NCBI RefSeq assembly: GCF_050433385.1
Contig: NZ_JBNPXI010000017.1
Coordinates: 1 to 64,000 of the forward strand
Direction: 5' to 3'
DNA: 64,000 bases
From: Brassicibacter mesophilus
GTDB taxonomy: Bacteria; Bacillota; Clostridia; Tissierellales; Proteiniboraceae
Shown: piece by piece, positions 44,866-54,071 of the stretch
How positions within the stretch are numbered: position 1 is the first letter of the stretch
How the letters are laid out: the number at the start of each line of letters is the position of its first letter
Program-made: the position numbers and the translations under genes
Notes under the pieces: model-generated
The model's database searches: none
What the model was told of the DNA's origin: nothing
The model's input: only the letters and a program-made list of their open reading frames with translations

Positions 44866-45170
44866 TTATTGAAAGTTCCTAATATTTTCTTCTGCTATTG
44901 CCGACTGTACTCGATAATCGGTAAAGATCTTATTGCAAGACTTACAAATATATCTTTGCTTACCTTTATATTTTCCATTTCTTGATACAGTTTCAGCATT
45001 ACAATAAGGATAGACTTTTCCCTTGGCAAATCTAAATTCTTTAACTTCCTGTGTTACTTGATTTACTTGTAAACCTACTACAAGAATTTCTTCTAAGTAA
45101 GAAAATAATCGCTTTTGCTCAGTTAACGATACTTTCTGAATATCTGAATTAAAGATGGTACACTTGCCAT
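44866..45170 (-). pseudogene. IS1595-like transposase, N-terminal fragment
   Basis: The N-terminal zinc-ribbon region of an IS1595/ISXO2-type transposase: EFRFAKGKVYPYC and NGKYKGKQRYICKSCNKIF. ATG 45170 has AGGAGG seven bases upstream, but its frame (MASVPSLIQIF) shifts before SLTEQKRLFSYLEEILV, so a frameshift is present. The catalytic DDE domain (another 200 aa) is missing. A nonfunctional relic. Confidence 0.7.
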
Positions 45171-45266
45171 AATGTGACCTCCTAATCAATGAATTTGGCT
45201 AAATCATAGCATACCTCAAAAAATATATTAAATTTCAACATTGTATTAAAACATAGCCAAATAAAA

Positions 45267-45302
45267 AAGAACTAATAAGATTCTCTCTTATCAGTTCCTA
45301 TC
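45267..45302 (-). terminator. Hairpin terminator of a vanished gene
   Basis: Minus-strand GAACTGATAAGA, GAGAA, TCTTATTAGTTC followed by TTTTTTATTT, between two relics. Confidence 0.6.
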
Positions 45303-45502
45303 AATTTACTTATTTAACATCTGCCACACCTACTCAATCCGTTTTAGCAGTGATCAGCACTCCATGTGTATCTTCACATAATTCTTATTCAATTTTTCAT
45401 TATATTTCTCGCCAACAAATTATTCAGCGAAATCACCTTATCAGGTTTTGATGGGCAATTTATGCTCATCTTACCAAATAGAGGATTTGTTACATGTTTC
45501 AG

Positions 45503-45660
45503 TTAAGTTAATCTCATTCGAGTATCTTCTTTAAACTTTTTTCTTGAAGGATTACCCTCCACTCTCCACATCTGTTTACACTTCAAATCATAAATAATCG
45601 ACCAAACAGTATCTGCGCTTTTCTTTCTGTCATATTGACACATAATTCCATATTTTCCTG
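45503..45660 (-). pseudogene. Relic of a C45/linear amide C-N hydrolase
   Basis: An open minus-strand stretch reads ADTVWSIIYDLKCKQMWRV, then EGNPSRKKFKEDTRM, ending in TAA. The TxWSxxYDLxxxxxxxxEGNP pattern matches the C-terminal end of choloylglycine/acyltransferase-like amide hydrolases of clostridia. No upstream part is found. A second, unidentified short coding scrap (FGKMSINCPSKPDKVISLNN) lies at about 45389-45495. Confidence 0.45.
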
Positions 45661-45696
45661 CTAATAAGGAAATTGGAATTAGAGGATTCTGAGAGT

Positions 45697-45833
45697 AAAA
45701 ATTCCTATGAATTTGTAACTACATAGAAAGATTGCTTTTGGTCTAAGTCAAGAGCGAGCGTAGCGAGTTTATTTTACTCTTGACAAGACCAAAGAAGCAA
45801 TCTTATAATTACAAGTGAATTCATAGGATTTTT
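45697..45833. repeat. 137-nt long imperfect hairpin
   Basis: Left arm AAAAATTCCTATGAA ... AAGATTGCTT ... GGTCT, AAGTCAAGAG; right arm its near complement CTCTTGAC, AAGACC, AAGAAGCAATCTT ... TTCATAGGATTTTT. The loop contains GCGAGCGTAGCGAG. Stem about 55 bp with small bulges. MITE-like or a structured RNA; no gene inside. Confidence 0.85.
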
Positions 45834-45870
45834 AATATATTGTTCGGTAAAAATATTTCCAATATGATTG

Positions 45871-46074
45871 TTAGCTTTTAAGAGCTTTAGATTTTATATA
45901 GATTATTCCTGCTGAAATAATAGCTATAATTGCAAATAAAAATCCTATTGGAATAAGAAAGAATGGTTCAGACAATGCTCCATCTGGTAAAACCTCAGAA
46001 CCTATCAATTTAAATACAATAAAACAACCTATACTAATTACTGTTAAAATAATACTAAATAAATATTTTTTCAT
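45871..46074 (-). CDS. DUF3955 family membrane protein
   Basis: 67 aa from ATG 46074, behind GAGGGTG. Two membrane helices (about 3-24 and 37-60) flank the conserved GSEVLPDGALSEPFFLIPIG, which is the DUF3955 signature. Function unknown. It is the gene after the BceB-like permease on the same strand, about 95 bp away, and may belong to that module. Confidence 0.8.
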   Translation of the reverse strand: MKKYLFSIILTVISIGCFIVFKLIGSEVLPDGALSEPFFLIPIGFLFAIIAIISAGIIYIKSKALKS

Positions 46075-46169
46075 ATCATTCACCCTCTTTATAATATCTA
46101 GTGCATATTCTAATATCATGTACCATTATTTAGATTAAATAATCTAGCAAATCACTATTAGTTATTCTG

Positions 46170-48173
46170 TTAACTATTTTTAATTATATTTTTATATCCA
46201 GTATAAGCAGCATATAAATAGGAACCATATACTCCAATAACTATAATACCTGTTATAAATATAGTTGGTCCTAGCTTGAAAAGAAATGCTAGACCTACAT
46301 TTCTGGACAATTTTCCTACTATTACCAATGCCATTATAGAATGTGATATTGCTAACATTAGAGGTGCCATAAAATGTATTAAAATTTGAGTAAATATAGT
46401 TTTATTTATCATATTATCCGAGACACCAATTTTCTTAAGTATCTTATATCTATTTGAACTATCACTTGCTTCTGTAAGCTGTTGGATTGCTAATACTGCT
46501 GCACTAGCTATTAAAAATACAAATCCCAAATACATTCCTATATATAAACTTGTTCCAACAGCATTTTTAGTTTCATTATATACTTGGGTTTTGGTTTCTG
46601 CTCTTATTATAAAACCATATTTATTTAAAATCTCATCATAATTATAATCTATGTTGGCAAATTTTTTTCTTAACTCTTTAACATCTTCTTCTAATTTTTG
46701 TTTGTTCACATCATTAAGACTATTTATATACATAGTTGAATAACTTTTAGTCATATTTTCTACAGATGAATCTGGTACTATTGCCATTAAATTATATTCA
46801 ATATCTTTTAGATGTTTATCTATCTTTAGACTGTATTTATTTTCATTGATAATTATTTCTTTTTTATTATTTATTAAATTATTTAATGCTTGATTTTCAT
46901 CCTTATCCCTTGATAATAATAAAACTTCATTTTCTTTTAATTCTATTGTTGAATCTCCCTTTAACTTTCTCATTGCATTGTATTGTGATACTCCTATAGT
47001 TCTTAATTTCCCAACGTATTTTTTAAGTCTCTCTTTTAGCTCTTCATTTGCATATTCTTTTAAAAAATCAGATACTTTAATATTTGTGCTATATATATCT
47101 ACTACAACATATTCAGAAGGCTGTCTTAGCTTAAAATCCACCTTTTTTAAAGCCTCTTCTATATCTTTTATTTCTTGGTCATCACTTCTAATACCTAATT
47201 CTATATTAGCATCAAAGGGTGGTAGTTTTCCCAACTCTTCTTCTAATTGAGTCTTAATGCTTAAGCTTGATGATGACATTACTATAGTAGTAAATAGCAT
47301 AAGACATATTATTCCCATTGATATAAAATTTGTATTTATTTTGTTACTAAATTGTTTAATAACAAATATATTTAACTTTTTTAAATATATTTGTTCGTTT
47401 TTCTTCAGTATAAATAAAGTGAATCCAGCTAATCCAAAGAAAAATAATAGAGTACCCACACCACCAAATATTATAGATAGAGGAAAGTTAATACTTTTAG
47501 GATTAGAAGCAAACTTCCATCCTAAATAATAAGCTCTTGATAAAGTAACTATAGATAAAATGAATATTATAACTGAAATTATAGAGTTTCTAGTTTTTAT
47601 TTCTTCACTTTTCTTTGATGCATTTATCAAATCAATTAGCTTATGTTTAGATACAGCTACTATATTAAATATCATTACTAAAATAAACATTGTACTAAAA
47701 TATATTATAGTTTTGGCAATAGCATCGGTAGATAGAATAAATTTATACTCATCCATGTTAAACTCAAACAATTTACCTATAATTACTGAAATTCCTTGAG
47801 ATAGTATTACACCTAGCAATAATCCTGTCCCTAATGAAATTATACCTACTATAAAAGTTTCATAAGTTAATATTTTAGATACTTTTCGTTTTGACATACC
47901 TAATGTAGTATATATTCCAAACTCTTTTTTCCTTTTCTTTACTAGAGCATTATTTGCATATATTACTAATCCACCAAAAACAACTGAAATAAATATAGAT
48001 ATATAAGATATTGATTGAATTAAGATATCTATATCCATTTCCTGCATTACTGATTGAGAGTTCATTGAGTTAAAATTATAAAATATAGACACTGCTAATG
48101 TAAGAGTTATAAAGTATATTGCATAATCTTTAAAGCTCTTTTTTAGATTGCTAGTAGCTATATTAAAATACAT
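46170..48173 (-). CDS. BceB-like ABC transporter permease (FtsX fold)
   Basis: About 667 aa with ten membrane helices and a large extracellular domain between helices 7 and 8 (about 305-520), the BceB arrangement for sensing and removing peptide antibiotics from their lipid targets. The N-terminal MYFNIATSNLKKSFKDYAIY and FGIYTTLGMSKRKVSKIL are typical. ATG 48173 has GGAGGTG upstream and overlaps the ATPase stop by 11 bases, so the two are coupled. Confidence 0.9.
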   Translation of the reverse strand: MYFNIATSNLKKSFKDYAIYFITLTLAVSIFYNFNSMNSQSVMQEMDIDILIQSISYISIFISVVFGGLVIYANNALVKKRKKEFGIYTTLGMSKRKVSKILTYETFIVGIISLGTGLLLGVILSQGISVIIGKLFEFNMDEYKFILSTDAIAKTIIYFSTMFILVMIFNIVAVSKHKLIDLINASKKSEEIKTRNSIISVIIFILSIVTLSRAYYLGWKFASNPKSINFPLSIIFGGVGTLLFFFGLAGFTLFILKKNEQIYLKKLNIFVIKQFSNKINTNFISMGIICLMLFTTIVMSSSSLSIKTQLEEELGKLPPFDANIELGIRSDDQEIKDIEEALKKVDFKLRQPSEYVVVDIYSTNIKVSDFLKEYANEELKERLKKYVGKLRTIGVSQYNAMRKLKGDSTIELKENEVLLLSRDKDENQALNNLINNKKEIIINENKYSLKIDKHLKDIEYNLMAIVPDSSVENMTKSYSTMYINSLNDVNKQKLEEDVKELRKKFANIDYNYDEILNKYGFIIRAETKTQVYNETKNAVGTSLYIGMYLGFVFLIASAAVLAIQQLTEASDSSNRYKILKKIGVSDNMINKTIFTQILIHFMAPLMLAISHSIMALVIVGKLSRNVGLAFLFKLGPTIFITGIIVIGVYGSYLYAAYTGYKNIIKNS

Positions 48174-48930
48174 TATTAACATCACCTCCCATGAGTGTCA
48201 TTACTTCAATAATTCTATTGAAAAATTCTTTTCTAGAGTCACTCCCTCTAACTATCTCATTAAATATTTTACCATCTTTTATAAATAGAATCCTATTAGT
48301 ATAGCTTGCAGTGAAAGCATCATGGGTTACAAGTAATATAGTAGCTTCCAAACTTCTATTTAGTTTCTCAAAAGATTCTAATAGTAATCTTGCAGACTTG
48401 GAATCTAAAGCACCTGTAGGTTCATCTGCCAATATTAGTGATGGATTAGTAACTATTGCTCTAGCGCATGCTACCCTCTGCTGTTGCCCTCCTGACATTT
48501 GGTATGGATATTTTTTTAAAACATCTGAAATGCCAAGGGTTTCTGCAACTTTTTTTATTAAACTATCTATTTCTTTTGGCTTTCTTTCTTGTATTGTTAA
48601 AGCTAAAGCTATATTTTCATAACCAGTTAATGTATCAAGCAAATTAAAGTCTTGAAATATAAATCCTAACTCATCCCTTCTGAATTTATCTAGCTTATTA
48701 AATTTTAATTTTGTAACCTCATGATTATTTATAGTGATATTTCCCGTTGTTACATTATCTATTGTTGCAATACAGTTAAGCAAAGTAGTTTTACCACTTC
48801 CTGATGGTCCCATTATTCCAACAAACTCAGCTTTATCTATCTTAAAGCTTATACCATCTAATGCCTTAGTTATAACTTCTTTTTTTCCATAATACTTTTC
48901 AATATTTTCTACACTTAATATATTTTTCAT
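48163..48930 (-). CDS. BceA-like ABC transporter ATPase
   Basis: 255 aa. Walker A GPSGSGKTTLL near residue 42, Q-loop FIFQDFNLLD, signature MSGGQQQRVACARAI near residue 145 and Walker B LILADEPTGALDSKS. The GALDSKS and overall size are those of MacB/BceA-type peptide exporters. ATG 48930 lies eight bases after GGAGG. Coupled to the permease gene; probably induced by the adjacent two-component system. Confidence 0.93.
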   Translation of the reverse strand: MKNILSVENIEKYYGKKEVITKALDGISFKIDKAEFVGIMGPSGSGKTTLLNCIATIDNVTTGNITINNHEVTKLKFNKLDKFRRDELGFIFQDFNLLDTLTGYENIALALTIQERKPKEIDSLIKKVAETLGISDVLKKYPYQMSGGQQQRVACARAIVTNPSLILADEPTGALDSKSARLLLESFEKLNRSLEATILLVTHDAFTASYTNRILFIKDGKIFNEIVRGSDSRKEFFNRIIEVMTLMGGDVNNVF

Positions 48931-49126
48931 GTCCATATCCTCCATTCAACTCTATTTAGATTACTAATTGTTTTTTGAAGTTGCCTTATAATTTTATTAT
49001 ATTGAATTATTAAGAGACTACATATCGAATTAGCTTTCATTAAAGTTGCATTCTTGTAAGATAATCTTTTGTTATACATTTCCCATTGATATAAATCCTA
49101 TTACAAATTCATCAAAAAACTTAAAT

Positions 49127-49160
49127 AAAAAAAGTGTAAGTATTTCAACTCACACTTTTC
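49127..49160 (-). terminator. Terminator of the two-component operon
   Basis: AAAAGTGTGAG ... CTTACACTTTTTTTA on the minus strand, at the end of the kinase gene. The transporter pair therefore has its own promoter in 48931-49126. Confidence 0.8.
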
Positions 49161-50172
49161 AAATCCCTAAATTAAACTCACTTAATGGAAATATTATATT
49201 AACCTTTGTTCCCACTTCTAATTCAGATTCAATATTTATTTCTAAGCCTAGCTTGTCACAAAGTTTTCTGCAAAGATATAATCCCATACCTGTAGATGCA
49301 CTATATTTTCTTCCATGCTCTCCTGTAAAGCCTTTTTCAAAAACTTTATTAATATCTTTGTCTGAAATTCCTATTCCATTATCTTGAATTGTAAGCACCA
49401 CATTATTTTTATTGCTAGTTGAATATATTCTTATATTTCCTTCTTTAGACTTAATATACTTGATTGAATTACTTATGATTTGATTGAGTATAAATTGCAC
49501 CCACTTTATATCACTATATACAATAGCATCTATTTCATCTAATTGTAAATTTATCTTTCTACTTATAAAATCCTTAGAGTTTCTTCTAATAGCATTATTT
49601 ACAGCTGCTGATAAATTAAACTTCTTTATTATATAATCTTTACTGACATCATTGCTTCTTGAGTAGTATAATACCTGTTCTACAAATCCTTCTACCTTCT
49701 TTATTTCTTGACCTATATTATCCATAATAGGACTTTTATTATTCTCTATAATCAATATACTTGATGAAATAGGTGTTTTAATTTCATGAACCCAGGTCTC
49801 AATATATTCTCTATATTCAGACTGAAGATTTTTATAATAATTTACATGCTCATGCATTTCCTTATTACATACTTTTAGTACATCATAAAAAAGTTTTCCT
49901 TCTAAAAAGTCTGGTTTTTCCATGATTTCTGGCAGTAGATACTTTTTATCAAGACTTTGTAATGTTTCTTCCATATTAGTATAAAGTTTTTTATGCTTAA
50001 AAAACTCTATGCTAATATAGATTGTTAATGGCAAAAACCATATAATAAAAATTAAAAATATGACAATAGCTTTTATTTCTAGTATGGCTAACACAAAAGC
50101 TAAAATAAAATATCCTATAACATTTATAAACATGAATAAAAATCTTTCTTTTAAATACTCCTTTACGTTCAT
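49159..50172 (-). CDS. BceS-like intramembrane-sensing histidine kinase
   Basis: 337 aa. Two N-terminal membrane helices (about 12-33 and 36-57) with almost no external loop, the intramembrane-sensing layout. Dimerisation/phosphoacceptor motif WVHEIKTPIS near residue 127, then N box NQIISNSIKYI, G1 IQDNGIGIS and G2 GMGLYLCRKL. It likely takes its signal from the BceAB-like transporter. The start overlaps the response regulator stop (ATGA). Confidence 0.93.
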   Translation of the reverse strand: MNVKEYLKERFLFMFINVIGYFILAFVLAILEIKAIVIFLIFIIWFLPLTIYISIEFFKHKKLYTNMEETLQSLDKKYLLPEIMEKPDFLEGKLFYDVLKVCNKEMHEHVNYYKNLQSEYREYIETWVHEIKTPISSSILIIENNKSPIMDNIGQEIKKVEGFVEQVLYYSRSNDVSKDYIIKKFNLSAAVNNAIRRNSKDFISRKINLQLDEIDAIVYSDIKWVQFILNQIISNSIKYIKSKEGNIRIYSTSNKNNVVLTIQDNGIGISDKDINKVFEKGFTGEHGRKYSASTGMGLYLCRKLCDKLGLEINIESELEVGTKVNIIFPLSEFNLGI

Positions 50173-50837
50173 GGCATTATATACCCCAAACCTCTTCTTG
50201 TCTCTATTACATCTTTTACACCTATTTCTTCAAGCGTTTTTCTTAGTCTTGTTATATTCACAGACAGTGTATTATCATCGATAAAAACATCCGAATTCCA
50301 TAAATGCTCCATTAATGCTTCTCTCGATACTATAGTTCCCTTGTTCTTTATGAGATAAGAAAGTATTTTTATTTCGTTCTTAGTTAATTGTTCCGTATTT
50401 CCTTTATAGATAATACTACCATTTAATAAATTTAATTTGATATCATTATACCCTAATATATCACTAAGGCTACTTTTGGAAGTTCTCTTTAAAACTGCTG
50501 AAATACGAGCTAAAAGTATTTGTGTATTATAAGGTTTTGTGATAAAATCATCTGCACCTAAATTCATACTCATAAGCTCATCTATTTCACTATCTCTACT
50601 TGTAACTACTATTATTGGCACATCTGAATTTTTTCTCACTTCCCTACATATATGATATCCATCAAAAACAGGTAAATTTATATCTAATAAAATTAAATTA
50701 GCATTGGATTTATATATATATTCAACTATATTTTTAAAATCATCTGGATCATCAACCTCATAACCATATTTAGATAAAAATATTTTAAGTTCTTCTCTTA
50801 TAGTTTCAGTATCCTCTATTACAATAATTTTTTGCAT
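50169..50837 (-). CDS. BceR-like OmpR-family response regulator
   Basis: 222 aa. Receiver domain with DTE near residue 10, phosphoacceptor Asp in LILLDINLPVFDG (near 51) and conserved Lys in ITKPYN (near 101); then a winged-helix DNA-binding domain with LTKNEIKILSYLIKNKG and VNITRLRKTLEEIG. ATG 50837 has GGAGG six bases ahead. Pairs with the kinase and presumably activates the transporter genes. Confidence 0.93.
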   Translation of the reverse strand: MQKIIVIEDTETIREELKIFLSKYGYEVDDPDDFKNIVEYIYKSNANLILLDINLPVFDGYHICREVRKNSDVPIIVVTSRDSEIDELMSMNLGADDFITKPYNTQILLARISAVLKRTSKSSLSDILGYNDIKLNLLNGSIIYKGNTEQLTKNEIKILSYLIKNKGTIVSREALMEHLWNSDVFIDDNTLSVNITRLRKTLEEIGVKDVIETRRGLGYIMP

Positions 50838-51030
50838 ATTTATCCTCCAATACAACTTACTTAAAACTATTTAATTACTTATCGAATATTATACCAAGAA
50901 ATAATCATTTTATAATAGCTAAGTATCGCTTCACTGAATACACAAGTTGCAATTATTTGAGACTCCTTTGCAATTTTGAGTGAAAAAGGTTTTTGTGCAC
51001 AAAGTATATAAAAGGTAAAAAGGCAATGGA

Positions 51031-51055
51031 TTGTCAACACTTATTTAGACAGTTT
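51031..51055. repeat. Probable IS3-type terminal repeat
   Basis: TTGTCAACACTTATTTAGAC, about 20 bp beyond the transposase relic stop. It fits the TGTC...-type IS3 end; the other end was not found. Confidence 0.4.
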
Positions 51056-51072
51056 TTTTAAGGTTATGTAGT

Positions 51073-51410
51073 TTACAAATAATCTAACTTTGAGTGGATC
51101 CTGATATCATTAAGCCAATTAATATAATCAGATAGCATAATTTCTAGTTGCTCTAGATTCTCAAAATAATATTTACTAGCAAATTCAGTTTTAAATATCC
51201 TGAAAGTAGCTTCAGCTACAGCATTGTCATAGAGACATCACTTCATGCTTAAAGAGTGATTGATTTTAAATGCATCTAGGACTTCATCTATTATTTTGTT
51301 TTTGAATTCGTTACCACGATCCGTATGAAATAGAGTAATATCATCTAATGGTGAATAAATACATGGTACTTTTCTAATAATATAATTTTCATTTTCTACA
51401 CCCCCGAGAT
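51073..51410 (-). pseudogene. IS3-family transposase, C-terminal relic
   Basis: Minus-strand rve domain remnants: ITLFHTDRGNEFKNKIIDEV, then an in-frame TGA (51240-51238) in place of Gly, then YDNAVAEATFRIFKTEFA and INWLNDIRIHSKLDYL. The catalytic DDE triad is incomplete because the upstream part is missing. The bases from 51410 to 51502 carry no recognisable feature. Confidence 0.85.
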
Positions 51411-51502
51411 TCTTAACGGACCCTTGGTGTGTCTTATTAATAACTATTTAGCAAATTTGGTGAAATCGTCAATGTTATTATGCTAGTTAACGCTACAAAG
51501 TT

Positions 51503-52006
51503 TTAGTTAGTAAGATAACAGCTTACAATTTCACCATAATATAGTACATGAAAGTTGTCATTAGCATAGTTTACGTCCTTGATTTCGCTGTCTAGCATTT
51601 TCGGATCCATGGCTTGTTTATAAACTATTTTACACTCAAAATGCAATTGGCATTCTCCAATAATAGGTGTATTCACCTTTTTAGCTTCTACAATGGTAAG
51701 ACCTAACTGTTTAAGCTTATCTACATTTCTTCCTGATTTTGTACCACAATAAGCCAACTCAGATACCATATCACCTTTTAAAGGGACACTCACAGTAAAA
51801 TCTTTAGACTGATCTATCAAACCATAGGTATATCTTGAATATCGTACTGGAACCATTAAAATAGGTTTGTTCCACATAATCCCAATAGAACCCCAACCAA
51901 TAGTCATTGTATTCAATTCATTCCCATTTTTCACCGTCAAAAATATACCTTTTTTAAGTTGTTGCAACATTTCTTTTGATAACTCGTTGAATTTAATATC
52001 CATCAT
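51503..52006 (-). CDS. Flavin reductase-like FMN-binding protein
   Basis: 167-aa split-barrel flavoprotein. TMTIGWGSIGIMWNKPILMVPVR near residue 32 and DFTVSVP near residue 70 are typical of the Flavin_Reduct family in clostridia, with SGRNVDKLKQLGL following. Electron donor and substrate unknown. ATG follows GAGGAGG. It lies inside the island between two relics and appears intact. Confidence 0.88.
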   Translation of the reverse strand: MMDIKFNELSKEMLQQLKKGIFLTVKNGNELNTMTIGWGSIGIMWNKPILMVPVRYSRYTYGLIDQSKDFTVSVPLKGDMVSELAYCGTKSGRNVDKLKQLGLTIVEAKKVNTPIIGECQLHFECKIVYKQAMDPKMLDSEIKDVNYANDNFHVLYYGEIVSCYLTN

Positions 52007-52189
52007 TTCATCCTCCTCGATAATTTAAATAGGCGTTTGTGAAACGCCAGAACCCATATAAAATTATATACTCTTTAGTCTTTTTTAAAAGTATGGAAAA
52101 CTTTTTAGTATCTATCACATCTAAAACTTATTCCACTTGTAAGTGGGTGAAGTCAAACTTCCCGCTTGAAATTTAAAAAAGTAGAACAC

Positions 52190-52722
52190 AGGATTAAAGT
52201 ATCTCCAATTATTTGAGAAAAGCATTGCAGAAATAGTATCTATATAGTGAAAAATAGCAATAGGCTGTCCTTTTAATTCTTTCATAAAAGAAAATATAGT
52301 AAATATGCAATACCTGTATAAAATATCCCAAGAATAAGGATAAAAAGTAAGCCTATAAGTGTTGTTTTTGACATATAAGTACTATTGTTAAAGATAATCA
52401 TTGGTAATAGCGTAACCACAGAAGATATCAGTTGAACTACTGTTGTTTCAAAACCTGATAAGTTTTTGATTCGTGTATTCATTAAAATTACGCTTGAATA
52501 AAAATGACCAGCTACTCCTGATATCACAAGAAGCACAATATTTTGTTTTAAGGACTTAATGCAGTACTTCTTTTTCATAAAAAAGTCCGCAATTACTAAG
52601 AATAATTTTCCAATACAAGCTCTCAAAAAACTATCTCTATGAGCGTCAAATTAATCCCTTTAACAAAAAACCCTAAGCTTCCGTATATAAACATTACAAT
52701 GATTACTATAATTTTACATTTC
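52190..52722 (-). pseudogene. EamA-type transporter, frameshifted and truncated
   Basis: ATG at 52722 behind AAGGAACAT opens MKCKIIVIIVMFIYGSLGFF, but a six-T run at about 52625-52630 puts the frame out, after which RACIGKLFLVIADFFMKKKY to GIFYTGIAYLLYF continues in another frame. A second shift near 52285 leads to SFMKELKGQPIAIFHYIDTI. The DMT/EamA pattern is plain, but only about 180 of 300 residues remain, in three frames. Confidence 0.82.
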
Positions 52723-52887
52723 ATATTTTATGTTCCTTCTATTAATCTTATGCACTTTCATTTTCCAAGTTGTAAAGAAAATCATTTACAAATAAGATTA
52801 TATCTATAATTTTATCATCTGTAAAATTGAAAAAAGTGAATATAAATATCATTTTTTGATATAACATCGATATACTATTCATTTAAT

Positions 52888-53011
52888 AGAAGGATTGAAT
52901 CATAATATGATGGATATCATGGAGATGGCAGGACAGCTTGAAGAAAGAGCCCCATATGAAAAAATAGTGACAACTGAGTTTGCAAAGAAAGCTGTTAAAA
53001 ATATAAAATAG
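52888..53011 (+). pseudogene. 3' remnant of a second solute-binding gene
   Basis: The last 40 codons, in frame to TAG (53009-53011): EMAGQLEERAPYEKIVTTEF and an altered AKKAVKNIK end. There is no start, signal peptide or upstream coding. The region 52723-52887 just before it is A/T-rich and holds nothing else. Confidence 0.88.
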
Positions 53012-53058
53012 TATTTCTATAACAAAATACCCAAGTCATATAAAATGACTTGGGTATT
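52888..53058. repeat. Direct repeat copy 2
   Basis: Repeats 44549-44713 with one in-frame AAT insertion after the first 15 bases and a few substitutions. The match includes the terminator. Confidence 0.9.
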
Positions 53059-53060
53059 TT
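53025..53060. terminator. Bidirectional terminator
   Basis: AAAATACCCAAGTCAT ... ATGACTTGGGTATTTT; serves the CAP-domain gene on the minus strand as well. Confidence 0.8.
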
Positions 53061-53062
53061 CA

Positions 53063-53830
53063 TTAAGGTCTAATAAACATCTGTGTCCAATATGCAGTTC
53101 CTTTACTATCTTTATAATAACCTACACCAATTTTTGTGAAGTTTTTTGATAATATATTTGCTCTATGTCCTTCAGAATTCATCCAGGCTTTTACAACAGC
53201 TTCTGCTGTAGGCTGTCCTTTAGCTATGTTTTCTCCAGCGTAAGAATATTTTATGCCGAATTTTTTCATCATATCAAATGGACTTCCATAAGTTGGGGAT
53301 GTATGACTAAAGTATCCTTTATCTGCCATATCTTTTGATTTTGTACGTGCAACCTTTGATAATTCTGCGTCAATCTCAAGTGCTTTAAGACCATTCTTTC
53401 CTCTTTCAACATTTACTAATCTAACAACTTCTTTCTCGATTGAATTAACATCATCTAAATTAGAACCTTGATTATTGTTACTTGGCTGGTCCGCTGGTTT
53501 GTCTGCTGGCTTCTCTACAGGTTTGTCTGCTGGCTTCTCTGCAGGTTTATCAGCTGGTTTCTCTACTGGCTTTTCTGATGGTTTGTTATCAGTATTACCA
53601 GTTATAACCTCTCCCTTATTTTCAGGACATGTAGTAGTTGTTATCTTATACTTATTTAAAAGTTCTTGTATGTCAATTTTATATGCCTTGGAAAATTTCC
53701 ACGTTGTATTTTTGCAGTCTGTATTAACAGTTTTGTACATGCTTGCACCATTTGCTATGTTTATGCTTGATACAACAAATAATGCAGTTAAAATAGATAC
53801 TACTTTAATCTTTCTAGAATTCTTTTTCAT
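53063..53830 (-). CDS. Secreted CAP-domain (SCP/YkwD-like) protein
   Basis: 255 aa. Signal peptide (1-29, ending NGASM), a short domain (30-70), a linker of degenerate KPxEKPAD repeats (about 75-120), then a CAP domain with VNVERGKNGLKAL, DMADKGYFSHTSPTYGSP (His of the CAP site), YAGENIAKG and WMNSEGHRANIL. This is the form found in YkwD-like proteins of spore formers. Enzymatic activity is not established. The repeat linker is proline-rich and could cross the wall. Confidence 0.93.
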   Translation of the reverse strand: MKKNSRKIKVVSILTALFVVSSINIANGASMYKTVNTDCKNTTWKFSKAYKIDIQELLNKYKITTTTCPENKGEVITGNTDNKPSEKPVEKPADKPAEKPADKPVEKPADKPADQPSNNNQGSNLDDVNSIEKEVVRLVNVERGKNGLKALEIDAELSKVARTKSKDMADKGYFSHTSPTYGSPFDMMKKFGIKYSYAGENIAKGQPTAEAVVKAWMNSEGHRANILSKNFTKIGVGYYKDSKGTAYWTQMFIRP

Positions 53831-54024
53831 AAGTTAACCTCCTCATAACTTTTTTAATCAAGATGATGTTAAATAAAAGTGATATTGGACTGGCCTTTAT
53901 GAAAGTATAACATTAACACTATGAACATTGAAGACTTAATATTTACATTTAATAGGGAATAATGGGTAGTACCCATATATATGGTAAAAACTATGTATCG
54001 CTACTATTTTATGTTAACGCGCTA

Positions 54025-54065
54025 AAATAAATAATCCACTACGCTTTTGTAGTGGATTATTTATT
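54025..54065 (-). terminator. Terminator of trpS
   Basis: AATAATCCACTAC, AAAAGC, GTAGTGGATTATTTATTTTA on the minus strand, just after trpS. Confidence 0.9.
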
Positions 54066-54071
54066 TATTTT

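Noticed and set aside
48946..49126. BceR operator before the transporter pair
   Set aside because: A partial TTACAAG motif occurs but the inverted half is too weak to call.
53470..53600. Regular short repeats that look like a tandem array
   Set aside because: They encode the KPxEKPAD linker of the CAP-domain protein; the repeats are codon-phased and there are no spacers, so it is not a CRISPR or regulatory repeat.
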